Part shown: in pieces, positions 43,907 to 54,623 of the stretch
Position numbering within the stretch: the first letter of the stretch is position 1
How the letters are laid out: each line of letters opens with the position of its first letter
Assembly (NCBI GenBank): GCA_030527545.1
Contig: JAUNAP010000005.1
Location: 101,161-165,160 of the forward strand
From: Actinomycetaceae bacterium
GTDB lineage: Bacteria > Actinomycetota > Actinomycetes > Actinomycetales > Actinomycetaceae
Direction of reading: 5' to 3'
Length of the DNA stretch: 64,000 bases
The notes under the pieces: model-generated
The model's database searches: none
What the model was told of the DNA's origin: nothing
What the model saw: the letters and a program-made list of their open reading frames with translations, nothing else
Translations under genes and position numbers: made by a program

Positions 43907-45175
43907 TCACCTACTAAAGAAACCTTTGACGCGTTCGAGACCCTCGACGAGACGTTCGATCTCGGCCTGCGTCGTCGTCACGAATGCCGAGGCCCTCGCG
44001 CTCGAACGGACCCCAAAGTGACGGTGGAGAGGGATGGCGCAGTGATGACCAACTCGCACCGCACAATCGACGCTGTCGAGCACCTGACCGATGTCGTGGG
44101 GGTGTATCCCCTCCATCGTGAAGGCGACAACACCTGCTCGATCCGCGCCATCGGTCGGCCCGATGATCCTCACGCCATCGACACTGGCGATGCCCTCTAA
44201 CATCAGCGCCGTCATCTTCTCTTCCCGGCGAGCCACCCGCTCCATCCCGATCTCCTCGAGCACATCGAGGGCCGCAGCCCAACCGACCGCCTGGGCCACC
44301 GGCTGCGATCCCGCCTCGAAAGCAGCCGGAGCAGGTTGATAAGACGCGTCGGTCATGGTCACGTCGGTGACCATAGATCCCCCCAACAAGGCCGGCGGGA
44401 GCTGTTCTCCCAGGCTGCGACGCATGTACAGGGCACCGATTCCCGTCGGACCGCACATTTTGTGCGAGGACAATGCGGCAACGTCAACGTCAAGCGCGTG
44501 GACGTCGATGGGCATGTGCGCCGCCGACTGGCAGGTGTCGAGAACGACGAGGGCACCGCGGGCGCGCGCCGCCTCAATAATGCTAGAGACGGGCGTGACC
44601 GCACCGGTCACGTTGGACATGTGGGTGCACGCAACGATCCGCGTGTTGTCGGTGATGACATCGAGGGTCGACAGGTCGATCCGCCCGTCTTCGGTGAGGT
44701 CGAGCCAGGCAAGCTCGGCGCCGCTCAGACGCGCGAGCCGCTGCCAGGGCACGAGATTGGCGTGATGCTCGGCCCGGGTGACGACGATCCGCTCCCCCCT
44801 GCGAACCGCAAGGGGACCACCGGTCAGACTCTGCTCGAGGATACCGAGGGCGACGACGTTAAACGCCTCAGTTGCATTCTTCGTCCACGACACTTCATCA
44901 GCGTCCGCGCCGATAAAACGCGCAACTCGCTCACGAGCCTGTTCGAACGCATCGGTCGCTTCATCGGCGAGAACGTGTGTGCCTCGATTGACTGCACCGT
45001 TCGACTCTGAATAGAAGCGATCGATGGCTTCGAGTACCTCTCGCGGCTTCTGCGTCGTCGCCGAGGAATCGAGATAGGCAATCGGCTGCCCACCCCGCCC
45101 GCGACGCGACAGAAGCGGAAAATGCGAGCGAAGCTCTGCGACCTCCGCATCGGTCAGTGCCGTCGTCGCCCTCAT
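43907..45175 (-). CDS. sufS: Cysteine desulfurase SufS
   Basis: 422-residue PLP enzyme that takes sulfur from cysteine as a persulfide. PLP Lys in SSHKMCGPTG, catalytic Cys in VRVGHHCAIPLH, N-terminal YLDSSATTQKP, and the His stack EHHANLVPW. The usual ARASF end reads ARASAFVTT. It is three bases after sufC and overlaps sufU. Confidence 0.95.
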   Translation of the reverse strand: MRATTALTDAEVAELRSHFPLLSRRGRGGQPIAYLDSSATTQKPREVLEAIDRFYSESNGAVNRGTHVLADEATDAFEQARERVARFIGADADEVSWTKNATEAFNVVALGILEQSLTGGPLAVRRGERIVVTRAEHHANLVPWQRLARLSGAELAWLDLTEDGRIDLSTLDVITDNTRIVACTHMSNVTGAVTPVSSIIEAARARGALVVLDTCQSAAHMPIDVHALDVDVAALSSHKMCGPTGIGALYMRRSLGEQLPPALLGGSMVTDVTMTDASYQPAPAAFEAGSQPVAQAVGWAAALDVLEEIGMERVARREEKMTALMLEGIASVDGVRIIGPTDGADRAGVVAFTMEGIHPHDIGQVLDSVDCAVRVGHHCAIPLHRHFGVRSSARASAFVTTTQAEIERLVEGLERVKGFFSR

Positions 45176-45178
45176 CGG

Positions 45179-45931
45179 TTACGCCTCGATGTACTTGTCG
45201 TAACCGTCTTCCTCGAGTGCCTCAGCCAATTCGGGACCACCGGACTCGACGATGCGTCCCTTGGCGAACACGTGAACGAAATCGGGCTTGATGTAGCGCA
45301 GGATACGCGTGTAGTGGGTGATGAGCATGACGCCGCACCCCTGAGTGTCGTGGACGTGATTGACGCCCTCCGACACCACACGCAAGGCATCGATGTCCAG
45401 GCCCGAATCGGTCTCGTCGAGGACTGCAAACTTCGGGTGGAGAATCTGCATCTGAAGAATCTCCAGACGCTTCTTCTCGCCCCCGGAAAAACCCGCGTTG
45501 AGGTCGCGTTCGGCGAAGGACGGATCGACGCGCAGCTGTTTCATCGCCTCGTTGAGTTCCTTCACCCACGCACGCACGGCCGGGGCCTTCCCATCGATCG
45601 CCGTGCGCGCCGTACGCAAGAAGTTCGACACCGTTACGCCGGGGACCTCAACCGGATACTGCATGGCAAGGAAGAGCCCAGCCTTGGCACGCTCATCGGG
45701 CGTGCCCTCGATAATGTTGTGGCCATCGAGGAGGACCTCGCCCCCCAGGATCTCGTAGGAGGGGTGGCCGGCGATAGCGTAGGCCATCGTCGACTTGCCC
45801 GAGCCGTTCGGGCCCATGATCGCGTGTACCTCGCCGTCGTTAATCGTCAGATTAACGCCGTGAAGGATCTGCTTGGGTCCGTCGGCGGTGTCGACGGCAA
45901 CTTCCAGGTCTTTGATTTCCAGGCTCGACAT
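45179..45931 (-). CDS. sufC: SUF complex ATPase SufC
   Basis: 250-residue soluble ABC ATPase that drives SufBCD. Walker A MGPNGSGKST, signature FSGGEKKRLEILQ, Walker B AVLDETDSGLDIDA, typical SufC insert TPDERAKAGLFLAMQYPVEV in the Q-loop region. It lies between the Rieske-type gene and sufS, with 2-3 bases on each side. Confidence 0.96.
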   Translation of the reverse strand: MSSLEIKDLEVAVDTADGPKQILHGVNLTINDGEVHAIMGPNGSGKSTMAYAIAGHPSYEILGGEVLLDGHNIIEGTPDERAKAGLFLAMQYPVEVPGVTVSNFLRTARTAIDGKAPAVRAWVKELNEAMKQLRVDPSFAERDLNAGFSGGEKKRLEILQMQILHPKFAVLDETDSGLDIDALRVVSEGVNHVHDTQGCGVMLITHYTRILRYIKPDFVHVFAKGRIVESGGPELAEALEEDGYDKYIEA

Positions 45932-45933
45932 GT

Positions 45934-46278
45934 CTACTTGTTGTCCTTTGTCGTTGAATCCACATCAACGAGGACGTCCTCGCCCTCGATTGAAAGCTGA
46001 TATACGGTCGCGGGCTCGCTCGCCGGTAGCGTCGCGGCGCCCGTGACAAGATTGAAGCGAGCTGAGTGCCCCCAGCATTCGACGCAGCCATCCTCGACGT
46101 CACCTTCCGAAAGGAGGACGTCGCCATGGGTGCACAGGTCTGAAATCGCGTGCCATCCACCGTTTTCATCGCGAATGACACCGACGATGTGAGCCTTCCC
46201 GGCAGCGTCGGTCAGCGTCACCGACGTGCCGGAACCGGGCTCAACGTCGTTGATTCCACACGCCCGCTGGAAACTCAC
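45934..46278 (-). CDS. Rieske-type [2Fe-2S] ferredoxin of the SUF operon
   Basis: 114 residues. Cluster ligands Cys-x-His in LCTHGDVLL and Cys-x2-His in ECWGHSARF. It is like the non-haem dioxygenase ferredoxin subunits that sit between sufD and sufC in actinobacteria, where it may supply electrons to the assembly machinery; this role is inference. GTG start overlaps the sufD stop. Confidence 0.93.
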   Translation of the reverse strand: MSFQRACGINDVEPGSGTSVTLTDAAGKAHIVGVIRDENGGWHAISDLCTHGDVLLSEGDVEDGCVECWGHSARFNLVTGAATLPASEPATVYQLSIEGEDVLVDVDSTTKDNK

Positions 46279-47420
46279 AGGCGCCCTCCGGCCTCGAGGC
46301 GCGCATCGATCGCGTCCATGAGGCGTGTCTCGATGTCGCTAATCCCGATCTCGGAGACGATCTCGGCGAAAAAGCCGTGAACAACGAGCTTACGCGCCCG
46401 CCTTTCGTCGATGCCGCGGCTCATCAGGTAGAAGAGCTGTTCGTCATCGAAGCGTCCGGTTGCCGAGGCGTGGCCCGCACCTTCGATGTCGCCGTTAAGG
46501 ATCTCGAGATTCGGCACGGAGTCGGCCTTCGCACCTTCGTTGAGTACGAGGTTGCGGTTGAGCTCGTAGGAATCCGTGCCGAAGGCCGACGCGCCAATGA
46601 CGACGTCGCCGACCCACACCGAATGGGCGTCGCGGCCTTGGAGTGCACCCTTGTAGGTGACCCTCGAACGGCAGCGCGGAAGATCGTGATTCACCCACAG
46701 CCGGTGCTCGTGGTGCTGGTCCGAGTCGGTGAAATAGACGCCGTACATGTCGACGTTGGCGCCTTCGCCGGCGAACGCCACGTCGGGGCACACGCGCACG
46801 AGGTCTCCGCCGAGGGTGACGACCGTGTGCTTGAGATTGGCGTGCGCGCCGACCTTCGCGCGCTGGTGACAGGCGTGAATGGCGTCGCGATCCCATTCTT
46901 GGAGGGAACAGAATTCGAGGGAAGAGTTCTCCTCGAGGATGCATTCGATCCCCGCGTTGAGCCGCATCGATCCCGTATGTTCGATGACGATGCGTGCCTT
47001 CGCTCCCTCTTCGGCGCGAATGACGAGGTGCGAGGCCAGCGGAGCCTCTCCCCCCTCGCCTCGGTAGGCGACAACGATGGGCTCGTCGAGGTCGACGCCC
47101 CTTGGGAGCGTAATAAGCGTCGCCTCATCGACGACATTCCAGCTCACCGCCGAACAACGATCGCCGGGGGCAGCGACCACACCGACGCGTTCATCGTCGA
47201 GACCGACCTTCTCCACACGTGCTCCCTGCGTCTCGTCGACGCTGGGATGCACAGTGCCGCCGTAGGCAGCAGGATCCAGGAGGCTGCTCATGCGTGCAAT
47301 CGGGGTGAAACGCCACTGTTCTTCGCGCCCGGTGGGCACGTCGAAGTCGGCAAGGTCCCACGACGCGAAACGCTCGTAGCTTGCCCCTGCTTCTTGGCTG
47401 CGATTGACGATCTCGGCCAC
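46275..47420 (-). CDS. sufD: SUF scaffold protein SufD
   Basis: 381 residues of parallel beta-helix, homologous to Suf[39 protein letters not shown], read in pieces, is the C-terminal SufBD signature with the conserved His. The N-terminal helical part begins MAEIVNRSQEAG. GTG overlaps the sufB stop as TAGTG. It forms SufBC2D with its neighbours. Confidence 0.95.
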   Translation of the reverse strand: MAEIVNRSQEAGASYERFASWDLADFDVPTGREEQWRFTPIARMSSLLDPAAYGGTVHPSVDETQGARVEKVGLDDERVGVVAAPGDRCSAVSWNVVDEATLITLPRGVDLDEPIVVAYRGEGGEAPLASHLVIRAEEGAKARIVIEHTGSMRLNAGIECILEENSSLEFCSLQEWDRDAIHACHQRAKVGAHANLKHTVVTLGGDLVRVCPDVAFAGEGANVDMYGVYFTDSDQHHEHRLWVNHDLPRCRSRVTYKGALQGRDAHSVWVGDVVIGASAFGTDSYELNRNLVLNEGAKADSVPNLEILNGDIEGAGHASATGRFDDEQLFYLMSRGIDERRARKLVVHGFFAEIVSEIGISDIETRLMDAIDARLEAGGRL

Positions 47421-48874
47421 TAGCCCACCGATCCTTCCATTTGCAGTTCAATGAGCCTGTTGAGCTCGAGGGCGTATTCCATGGGCAGCTCACGCGCGAT
47501 GGGCTCAACGAAGCCGCGCACGATCATCGCCATAGCTTCGGTTTCGGTCATGCCGCGGCTCATGAGATAGAAGAGCTGATCCTCACTCACCTTAGACACC
47601 GTCGCCTCGTGCCCCATCTCAACGTCGTCGGTACGAACATCGACGTAGGGATAAGTATCGGTGCGCGAAATCTGGTCGACGAGTAGGGCGTCGCAGACCA
47701 CCGAGGACTTCGAGTGGCGCGCTTCTTCGTTTACCTGAACGAGACCGCGGTAGGAGGAGCGGCCACCGTTGCGCGAGATCGACTTCGACACGATCGACGA
47801 CGACGTGCGCGGGGCCATGTGAACCATCTTCGCGCCCGTGTCTTGGTGCTGCCCCTCCCCGGCGAAGGCAATCGAGAGTGCCTCGCCGCGGGCGTGGGGG
47901 CCGGTCAGGTACACGGAGGGGTACTTCATGTTCATCTTCGAGCCGATGTTGCCATCGATCCACTCCATCGTCGCCCCCTCGGCACACACGGCACGCTGCG
48001 TAACGAGGTTGTAGACGTTGTTCGACCAGTTCTGCACGGTCGTGTAGCGGCAACGCGCGCCCTTGTTAACGAAGATTTCGACGATCGCCGCGTGCAGCGA
48101 ATCGGTTGAATAGATAGGCGCCGTGCACCCTTCGACGTAGTGAACGTAGGAGTCCTCGTCACAGATGATGAGGGTGCGTTCGAACTGGCCCATGTTTTCC
48201 GTGTTGATACGGAAGTAGGCCTGCAGTGGAATCTCGACGTGCACGCCCTTGGGGACGTAAATGAATGATCCGCCCGACCACACGGCAGTATTGAGGGCGG
48301 CGAACTTGTTATCGCCGGCGGGCACCGCGCGGCCAAAGTACTCCTGGAACAGCTCGGGGTGTTCCTTCAGGGCCGTGTCGGTATCAAGGAAGATGACGCC
48401 TTGGCGAGCGAGTTCCTCGTTGATTTGGTTGTACACAACTTCGGACTCGTATTGGGCAGCAACGCCGGCGACCAGGCGGTTGCGCTCGGCCTCGGGAATT
48501 CCGAGACGATCGTAGGTGTTGCGGATCTCTTCGGGGAGTGCCTCCCACGAATCCGAGACCTTGTCGGTTGAACGCACAAAGTATTTGAAGGAGTCCATTT
48601 CGAGAGCCGACAGGTCCGGCCCCCACGTCGGCATCGGCTTGCGATCGAAGACCTTGAGGGCCTTGAGACGCCGCTTGAGCATCCACTCGGGCTCGCCCTT
48701 TTGGGCAGAGATCGACCTGACGACGTCCTCGTTGAGTCCGCGCTCAGCGGCCTCACCGGCCGCGTCGGAGTCGTGCCACCCGTAGTCGTAGGTGGTTCCG
48801 ATCGAGTCGATGATTTGCTGGTCGGCACGTTCCTTTTCTTCGGACGTCGCCATAACCGGCGGTGACGATGTCAT
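47420..48874 (-). CDS. sufB: SUF scaffold protein SufB
   Basis: 484 residues and the main Fe-S building scaffold. [33 protein letters not shown] with the conserved Cys, [11 protein letters not shown], and the C-terminal [12 protein letters not shown] are all family signatures. ATG at 48874 follows GGAAGGA, 33 bases after sufR. No intein is present, unlike mycobacterial SufB. Confidence 0.96.
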   Translation of the reverse strand: MTSSPPVMATSEEKERADQQIIDSIGTTYDYGWHDSDAAGEAAERGLNEDVVRSISAQKGEPEWMLKRRLKALKVFDRKPMPTWGPDLSALEMDSFKYFVRSTDKVSDSWEALPEEIRNTYDRLGIPEAERNRLVAGVAAQYESEVVYNQINEELARQGVIFLDTDTALKEHPELFQEYFGRAVPAGDNKFAALNTAVWSGGSFIYVPKGVHVEIPLQAYFRINTENMGQFERTLIICDEDSYVHYVEGCTAPIYSTDSLHAAIVEIFVNKGARCRYTTVQNWSNNVYNLVTQRAVCAEGATMEWIDGNIGSKMNMKYPSVYLTGPHARGEALSIAFAGEGQHQDTGAKMVHMAPRTSSSIVSKSISRNGGRSSYRGLVQVNEEARHSKSSVVCDALLVDQISRTDTYPYVDVRTDDVEMGHEATVSKVSEDQLFYLMSRGMTETEAMAMIVRGFVEPIARELPMEYALELNRLIELQMEGSVG

Positions 48875-48907
48875 AGTGATCCTTCCTTCACTTTCTTCTC
48901 GCGAGTC

Positions 48908-49582
48908 TTACCCGCGTCGCATCCGTGGCGTGGGCAACGCGACCGGCACGGACGTGGTGCACACGTGATCGCCATCTGCCAGCGTCGCCAAACGCTGGAC
49001 GTGCACGTCGAGTAGCCGCGCGAACGCCTGGGTTTCCGCTTCGCACAGCTGGGGAAATTCTCCCGCCACATCCTGGACCGGGCAGTGTCCCTGACACAAC
49101 TGGATGGCGAATCCTCCGTCGCCAACCTCTCGAACCGTGGCGGCGTAGCCGTCAGCCGTGAGGGCGTCGGCGAGTGCCAGTGCCCTCGCCCGAGGATCGG
49201 GGCCTGCGTCGCGCACGATCGGCGCGTAGCGGCGCTCGATAACCCGCGAGCGCGCCGCGGCAAAGGAGTCAAGTGCCTCGGGCCCGGCTATCTGGGCGAT
49301 GTATCCCATCGCTTTGCGCGCCAGCTCGGAGTAGTCGTCTGAGAGGCCGACGTGCCCCTTATCGGTGGCTACGTAGTGGCGAGCAGGTCGCCCTCGACGG
49401 CGCGGTTTGAGCGATTGAGCCTCGTGGACGACAATCATGCCGTCTGCCTCGAGCGAGGTGATGTGCCGGCGCACAGCCGCCGTCGTGAGGTCGAGGATCT
49501 TCGCCAGGGTCGCGGCAGTCACCGGCCCTTTCTCGATGACGAGATCTAGCACGGCCTGGCGCGTCGGCTCGTTGTCGGCCAT
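48908..49582 (-). CDS. sufR: SufR, Fe-S-sensing repressor of the SUF operon
   Basis: 224 residues. The winged helix at about 5-75 (TAATLAKILDLTTAAVRRHITSLE as the recognition region, then RRRGRPARHY wing) is followed by a sensor with Cys163, Cys167 and Cys180 (C-x3-C-x12-C), the same spacing as the ligands reported for mycobacterial SufR; Cys208 is extra. It would repress the operon when its cluster is intact. ATG has GGAAGGAGG upstream. A palindromic operator candidate lies about 50-80 bases upstream. Confidence 0.93.
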   Translation of the reverse strand: MADNEPTRQAVLDLVIEKGPVTAATLAKILDLTTAAVRRHITSLEADGMIVVHEAQSLKPRRRGRPARHYVATDKGHVGLSDDYSELARKAMGYIAQIAGPEALDSFAAARSRVIERRYAPIVRDAGPDPRARALALADALTADGYAATVREVGDGGFAIQLCQGHCPVQDVAGEFPQLCEAETQAFARLLDVHVQRLATLADGDHVCTTSVPVALPTPRMRRG

Positions 49583-49632
49583 CGCCCCTCCTTCCCCGGG
49601 TGTGTAGGTATGCGATGCCCCTAGCGTACCGC

Positions 49633-49660
49633 AATTTCACAAGCTCGCACTTGATAAATT
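49633..49660. promoter_or_regulatory. Candidate SufR operator
   Basis: Inverted repeat with arms AATTTCACAAG and CTTGATAAATT around a six-base centre; 9 of 11 arm positions pair, with the core CAAG-N6-CTTG. Cyanobacterial SufR binds CAAC-N6-GTTG, so layout and core are alike. It is the most AT-rich patch of this region and lies just upstream of a TACGCT -10-like hexamer (49623-49628, minus strand) in front of sufR. Confidence 0.65.
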
Positions 49661-49669
49661 ACGGAGTTG

Positions 49670-50311
49670 TCAGGCCTTTTCGCCGTTGTGATCGAAGGCA
49701 CCCTGTGTTTCAGTGCGGTCTCGATCCGCAGGCCCACCGGTGGAACGAGCGCGCGCATAGGCAAGGACCCCCATGATGAGAGAGGGACTGTGGAGCCGAC
49801 CCTCTCCAATCGCTCGTTCGATCTCACTCAAGGCTACGAAGCGAACCTCCATATCGGCCTCTTCACCTTCGCGCTCGAATCCTTCGGGAGCCTGCGTGGG
49901 GGTGAGATCTTGCGCGAGATAGATCCGTAAACGTTCGCTAGAGGCCCCGGGTGAGGTGCACACGTCGAGCAGGTGGCTCCATGTCGCGGCAGCGTATCCG
50001 GTTTCCTCGGCGAGCTCTCTTTTTGCCGCTTCAAGGCGATCCTCTCCGGCCTGATCGGTGAGCCCAGCAGGAATCTCCCACATGCGTTGCCCAACGGGAT
50101 GGCGGTATTGCCGGATAAGGAGGATCGCGGGGTCGGGGTCGTCGGATGCGGCGACGACGGCGACAGCTCCCGGGTGGTCGATGTAATCCCGGCGAACGAC
50201 CTCCTCATTGCCAAGGCGTACTTTGTCGGTGACGAAAGAGAAGACTGCCCCCTCGTAGATTGTGGTTCTTTCCTCGACAACCGGTGCGGTGTCAGCGCTG
50301 TCGGCGATCAT
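49670..50311 (-). CDS. Nudix hydrolase, ADP-ribose pyrophosphatase type
   Basis: 213 residues. The Nudix box is [19 protein letters not shown], preceded by MWEIPAG, the mark of ADP-ribose pyrophosphatases. It probably hydrolyses ADP-ribose to AMP and ribose 5-phosphate. It overlaps the pyrG stop by four bases; pyrG-nudix order matches Mycobacterium (Rv1699-Rv1700). The C-terminal 25 residues are hydrophilic and unlikely to be conserved. Confidence 0.9.
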   Translation of the reverse strand: MIADSADTAPVVEERTTIYEGAVFSFVTDKVRLGNEEVVRRDYIDHPGAVAVVAASDDPDPAILLIRQYRHPVGQRMWEIPAGLTDQAGEDRLEAAKRELAEETGYAAATWSHLLDVCTSPGASSERLRIYLAQDLTPTQAPEGFEREGEEADMEVRFVALSEIERAIGEGRLHSPSLIMGVLAYARARSTGGPADRDRTETQGAFDHNGEKA

Positions 50312-51984
50312 CGTGACCGCCTCTCTTGCCGGGCGAGCGCGGCCTCGACGAGACCGGCGAAGAGGGGATGCGGCCGCGTGGGACGCGAGGTGAACTCGGG
50401 ATGCGCTTGGGTGGCCAGGTAGTAGGGGTGTTCGTGTGCATCGAGTTCGACGAATTCGACAAGGGATCCGTCCGGAGAGGTGCCGCTAATGTGCAGACCT
50501 GCTTTCTCGAGCGCCTCTGCATAGGCGGTATTGACCTCGAAGCGGTGACGATGCCGTTCCGATACCGTCGAGCGCCCGTAGAGGCGTTCGACGACAGAGC
50601 CTTCTCTCAGCTGTGCCGGGTAGGCCCCCAGACGCATGGTCCCGCCGAGATCGCCGCCGCCACTGACGAATCGTTGCTGGTCGTCCATGGTGGTCACGAC
50701 CGGAGTCGAGGTGTCGGGATCCATCTCCGTCGACGTCGCTTCGGGCAGATTGCACAGGTTGCGCGCTGCTTCGATAACCATGCACTGCAGACCGAGGCAG
50801 ATCCCCAGACACGGCAGAGCGTGCGTTCTCGCCCACGTGAGCGCACCCAGTTTCCCCTCGATACCGCGGATGCCAAAACCACCGGGGACGACGATGCCGT
50901 CGACGTCGGCGAGGGCGCGTTCGGCGCCTGCCTCATCGGCGCAGGTGTCGGCTGCGATCCACACGAGTTCGACCTGCGCATCGTGGGCGAAACCGCCGGC
51001 CTTGATGGCCTCGCTCACCGACAGGTAGGCGTCATGGAGATCGACGTACTTGCCGACGACGCCGATTCGCACGCGTCGCCGCGGATTGGTCGCCCGCGCG
51101 ACAACGCGATTCCATTCGCTCCATTCCACGTCTCTAAACGACACTCCGAGGCGCCGGACGATGTAGGCATCGAGGCCCTGATCGTGCAGGGTCTGAGGAA
51201 TGAGATAGATCGAGGGGGCGTCGGGGCATTCGACAACCGCTTCCGCGTCAACGCCGCACATGAGGGCGATCTTGTCTGTGATCGCGCGGGCTAGGGGACG
51301 CTCACAGCGGCACACGAGCGCGTCGGGGGTGATGCCGATCGAACGCAAGCTGGCGACGGAATGCTGGGTGGGCTTCGTCTTCACCTCCCCGGCAGCATCT
51401 AGGTAGGGCACGAGAGAAACGTGGATGAACAGACAGTTCTCACGTCCGAGCTCGGCGTGTACCTGCCGTGCGGCCTCGAGGAAGGGCTGGGATTCGATGT
51501 CGCCGACAGTGCCCCCAATCTCGGTGATGATGATGTCTGGGGCGTCTTCGCCATCAGCTTGCGAGCGCATAACGCGCTTGATTTCGTCCGTGATGTGAGG
51601 AATCACCTGGACGGTATCGCCCAGATAGTCACCCCGTCGTTCGGCCGCGATGACGTTGGAGTAGATCTGCCCGGTCGTCGCATTCGCGGCTCCAGTGAGG
51701 TTGACGTCAAGAAAGCGCTCGTAGTGGCCAATATCGAGGTCCGTTTCGCTGCCGTCGTCGGTGACGAAAACCTCGCCGTGTTGGAACGGGTTCATCGTTC
51801 CGGGGTCGACATTGATGTAGGGGTCAAGCTTTTGCATGACGACGTCGAGGCCGCGTGAGCGCAGGAGCCTGCCCAGGCTCGAGGCCGTGAGGCCCTTCCC
51901 CAAGGAAGACACGACTCCCCCGGTGACGAAAATGTGCTTGGTTCGTGGCCGCCCATCAGGCCCTTGCGCATAGGTCACAGTCAT
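50308..51984 (-). CDS. pyrG: CTP synthase
   Basis: 558 residues. Amination of UTP to CTP with glutamine. Synthase domain: [45 protein letters not shown]. Glutaminase domain: nucleophile Cys in LGICLGLQ and the His-Glu of [14 protein letters not shown] at 51984 (MTVTYAQG) or ATG 51990 (MGMTVT) are both possible. TATGCT at 51999-52004 (minus strand) ends eight bases before ATG 51990, so an internal leaderless promoter inside the end of the preceding gene is conceivable. Confidence 0.96.
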   Translation of the reverse strand: MTVTYAQGPDGRPRTKHIFVTGGVVSSLGKGLTASSLGRLLRSRGLDVVMQKLDPYINVDPGTMNPFQHGEVFVTDDGSETDLDIGHYERFLDVNLTGAANATTGQIYSNVIAAERRGDYLGDTVQVIPHITDEIKRVMRSQADGEDAPDIIITEIGGTVGDIESQPFLEAARQVHAELGRENCLFIHVSLVPYLDAAGEVKTKPTQHSVASLRSIGITPDALVCRCERPLARAITDKIALMCGVDAEAVVECPDAPSIYLIPQTLHDQGLDAYIVRRLGVSFRDVEWSEWNRVVARATNPRRRVRIGVVGKYVDLHDAYLSVSEAIKAGGFAHDAQVELVWIAADTCADEAGAERALADVDGIVVPGGFGIRGIEGKLGALTWARTHALPCLGICLGLQCMVIEAARNLCNLPEATSTEMDPDTSTPVVTTMDDQQRFVSGGGDLGGTMRLGAYPAQLREGSVVERLYGRSTVSERHRHRFEVNTAYAEALEKAGLHISGTSPDGSLVEFVELDAHEHPYYLATQAHPEFTSRPTRPHPLFAGLVEAALARQERRSR

Positions 51985-52004
51985 ACCCATGGGCAACCAG
52001 CATA

Positions 52005-53039
52005 TCACGCGCGACGATGTCTCCGGTAGGTGTCTTCGAGCTGCGCGGCAACATCCTCCTCGCGAGGCAGGCGCTGCGCGCGCTCGTAGCTGGAGCGACG
52101 AGCACGTTCCAGCAGCGCCGGATCGTCGAGGTATCGCGAAAGGGCACGCGCGATCGCGTCGGCGCTCGGGGGGACAAGCAGCGCCGCATCGCCCGTGACT
52201 TCTGCCGTCCCGCCAACATCGGTAGCGACGAGCGCACACGCCGCCCACAGGGCCTCCTGCACGGCAACTGGCTGGCCCTCCGAGCGCGAGGTCTGCACGT
52301 AGATATCGGAGTCCGCCAGGCGCTCGCCCACACACGTCGAATATCCCTCGAATACGACGGGCAAGCCGCGAGCGCGCACGCGCTCCTCGCAGGCGCGACG
52401 CTCGGGACCGTCACCGATGACATTCCAGCGCACGCCCTCGCGTTGTCGAGAAAGGATCTCGGCGGCGTCGAGGAGCAGGTCTAGCCCCTTCTGTGGTGCG
52501 AGCCGTGCGACGGTCGTGATGGCCACGGGGTCATGGGGAGGACGCAGCGGATCACCCGCGCGGCGGCGTGTGAGGCCGGGCGGGGGAACGAGCGCGCGCC
52601 TCACCTGCGTAGCGCCGCGCTCGCGCGCACGCTTCATGAGCGGCGACGAGACGGCAAGGATCTCATCGGCGCCACGCGCGGAGGCGTACTCCATCGCTCG
52701 CGCAACGGCGCCTGGACGATCACCTCCGGCCAAAGAGTGCCAGGTGGCGACGTGGCGGATCCCCAAGAGCGTGAGAAGGGCCGAGGCACGCACGCCGTGG
52801 GCGTGAACGACGTCGGCCTCGCGGGCAAAATGAGCCAGCTTTGCCGCATCGATAATGCCGCTAACGGACGGAGATGCCACGGCGAGCGGCACGTGTCGCC
52901 ACGAGGCGTTGTCTGGAGACAAAGCGAGTGGGGCGGCCAGGACGACCTGGTGGCCCGCCCGCGACATGAGATCGCAGGCGTGGCGCACGTGAGCGGCCAT
53001 TCCCCCGCTCGATTGCGCAACGACGACAAGCAAACGCAT
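52005..53039 (-). CDS. GT4-family glycosyltransferase
   Basis: 344 residues, GT-B fold. N-domain ends with [13 protein letters not shown], donor site [18 protein letters not shown] and [13 protein letters not shown] as the Glu-x7-Glu-like motif. Donor and acceptor are unknown. It sits directly after murJ and the MraY-like gene, so a role in envelope glycolipid or polymer synthesis is a fair guess. It follows murJ by nine bases. Confidence 0.85.
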   Translation of the reverse strand: MRLLVVVAQSSGGMAAHVRHACDLMSRAGHQVVLAAPLALSPDNASWRHVPLAVASPSVSGIIDAAKLAHFAREADVVHAHGVRASALLTLLGIRHVATWHSLAGGDRPGAVARAMEYASARGADEILAVSSPLMKRARERGATQVRRALVPPPGLTRRRAGDPLRPPHDPVAITTVARLAPQKGLDLLLDAAEILSRQREGVRWNVIGDGPERRACEERVRARGLPVVFEGYSTCVGERLADSDIYVQTSRSEGQPVAVQEALWAACALVATDVGGTAEVTGDAALLVPPSADAIARALSRYLDDPALLERARRSSYERAQRLPREEDVAAQLEDTYRRHRRA

Positions 53040-53048
53040 GGGTCCTCC

Positions 53049-54623
53049 TTACAACGGTGCGCGGCGCACATGTCGAACGAGCAGCGGAGCGAAAGCGGCA
53101 CACACGATAAATGCGGCGAGGAGCCCGTCCGCAAAGACGCCCCACAGGCCGGTGAGTGTTAGATCGAGAAACGCTCGGCTCCCCCACACCGCCAAGACGG
53201 CGCAGACTGCCGCGAGAGCGGATAGTCCCCCAATACGCACGGTGCCAGCGAGTGCGCCCGGCGCCGCACGGTGAACAGCGAAAGCCAGTCCAGCTGCACC
53301 GAGAAGCATCCCGATACTCTGGGCCGTTCCCAGACTCGTCATCGTCGCAATCTCGCGGCTCACCCGCCCCTCGCTTAAGGCAGCGAAGACGAGAGAAAGC
53401 AGAGCCGTGGCCAGCCATGCTGCCGAGGTCGCCCAGATAACGGCACGGGCCCGATTGAGAGCGTAGAGCACACGCGTGAGGTGGTAGATGAGAGCGTAGC
53501 CAGCCAGGCCGCACGACATCGCGATCAGTCCTTCGCGCATACCCGGCACGGGATTGATAAGACCGAAAACTCCCTGCGCGGGTTCGGCTTCGACGGCAAC
53601 GAGCGCCGCTCCGGCTAGCCCGAGAACGACGATAAGTCCGCTCGAACGCGAGGTGGCGTCCGCGAAAGCCCGAGAATCGTTGACGGTGCGGTTGAGCCTC
53701 GGGAACATAGCGGTGGCAACCGGGACGGCCCCTATGGCGTAGGGCAACAGGTAGACGGCCTGGGAGTACTGATAGACCGGGAGGGTGCCGGGGCCCCCGT
53801 AGCGGCGAGCGACCCACAAGACGACGAGCACGCAGATTTGCTGGGCAACCAGCCCAACGATCCCGGCTGTACCTAGTCCGAGGGCACGGCGTGCCTCCTC
53901 GGCGTTGAGGCGCCAGGCGGGACGCAGACGCACCCCGAGCCTGCACACGGGGATGAGAAGAGGCAGCGACAAGAGGGCCACGCCGAGGGTCGTTCCCCAC
54001 CCCAATACGGCGACCGCCCCTTCGCTCACCGTGCCGACATTCACGCCCCCGCGTGCGAGGGCACCGAATGCGGCGTACGTCGCGATGACGCCGAGAGATG
54101 ACAGGAGAGGGGTGAGGGCGGGCCAGAAGAAGCGTTCGTGTGATTGAAGGACGCCGGTCAGTACCGCGCACAGGCCATAGAGGGGGATCTGAACGGAGAA
54201 GATACGCAGGAACGTCGAGATGAGGCTGACCTGAGCCGCTGCGTCACTTCCTGCCGGAGCGGGCAGGGCCGCAGCGATCGCCGGAGCAGCCAGCCACACG
54301 ATTGCAGCCAGGGGAACGAGGATGAGTAAAGCCCACGTCGCCAACACGGAGGCGACGCGATCGGCTTCGTCTCTTCGTCCGCGCGCCAGCGGCGCCGAGA
54401 TAAGGGGGATGGTCATACCCGCGAGCGCACCGCCCACCGCTACCTCGTAGGCGACGTTGGGGATCTGGTTGGCCGAGGCGTAGGCGTTGGCGAACTCGCC
54501 GGTGCCGACCCAGGCTGACTGGGCGAACCAGCGTGCGAAGCCCACCACGCGTGAGGACAGCGTGAGGATCGAGATGATCCCGGCGGCGGTGACCAGACTG
54601 CCGGCTACCGCGCCCTTTTTCAT
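53049..54623 (-). CDS. murJ: MurJ/MviN-family lipid flippase
   Basis: 524 residues with about 14 membrane helices of the MOP superfamily. The N-terminal LTLSSRVVGFARW has the MurJ Arg pair, and the helix 1-2 region ANAYASANQIPN is typical of the family. It may flip lipid II or a related lipid-linked sugar. It lies in a cluster with an MraY-like enzyme and a glycosyltransferase rather than beside trxA/sigma genes, so it may be a second, specialised member. It overlaps the MraY-like gene by four bases. Confidence 0.85.
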   Translation of the reverse strand: MKKGAVAGSLVTAAGIISILTLSSRVVGFARWFAQSAWVGTGEFANAYASANQIPNVAYEVAVGGALAGMTIPLISAPLARGRRDEADRVASVLATWALLILVPLAAIVWLAAPAIAAALPAPAGSDAAAQVSLISTFLRIFSVQIPLYGLCAVLTGVLQSHERFFWPALTPLLSSLGVIATYAAFGALARGGVNVGTVSEGAVAVLGWGTTLGVALLSLPLLIPVCRLGVRLRPAWRLNAEEARRALGLGTAGIVGLVAQQICVLVVLWVARRYGGPGTLPVYQYSQAVYLLPYAIGAVPVATAMFPRLNRTVNDSRAFADATSRSSGLIVVLGLAGAALVAVEAEPAQGVFGLINPVPGMREGLIAMSCGLAGYALIYHLTRVLYALNRARAVIWATSAAWLATALLSLVFAALSEGRVSREIATMTSLGTAQSIGMLLGAAGLAFAVHRAAPGALAGTVRIGGLSALAAVCAVLAVWGSRAFLDLTLTGLWGVFADGLLAAFIVCAAFAPLLVRHVRRAPL

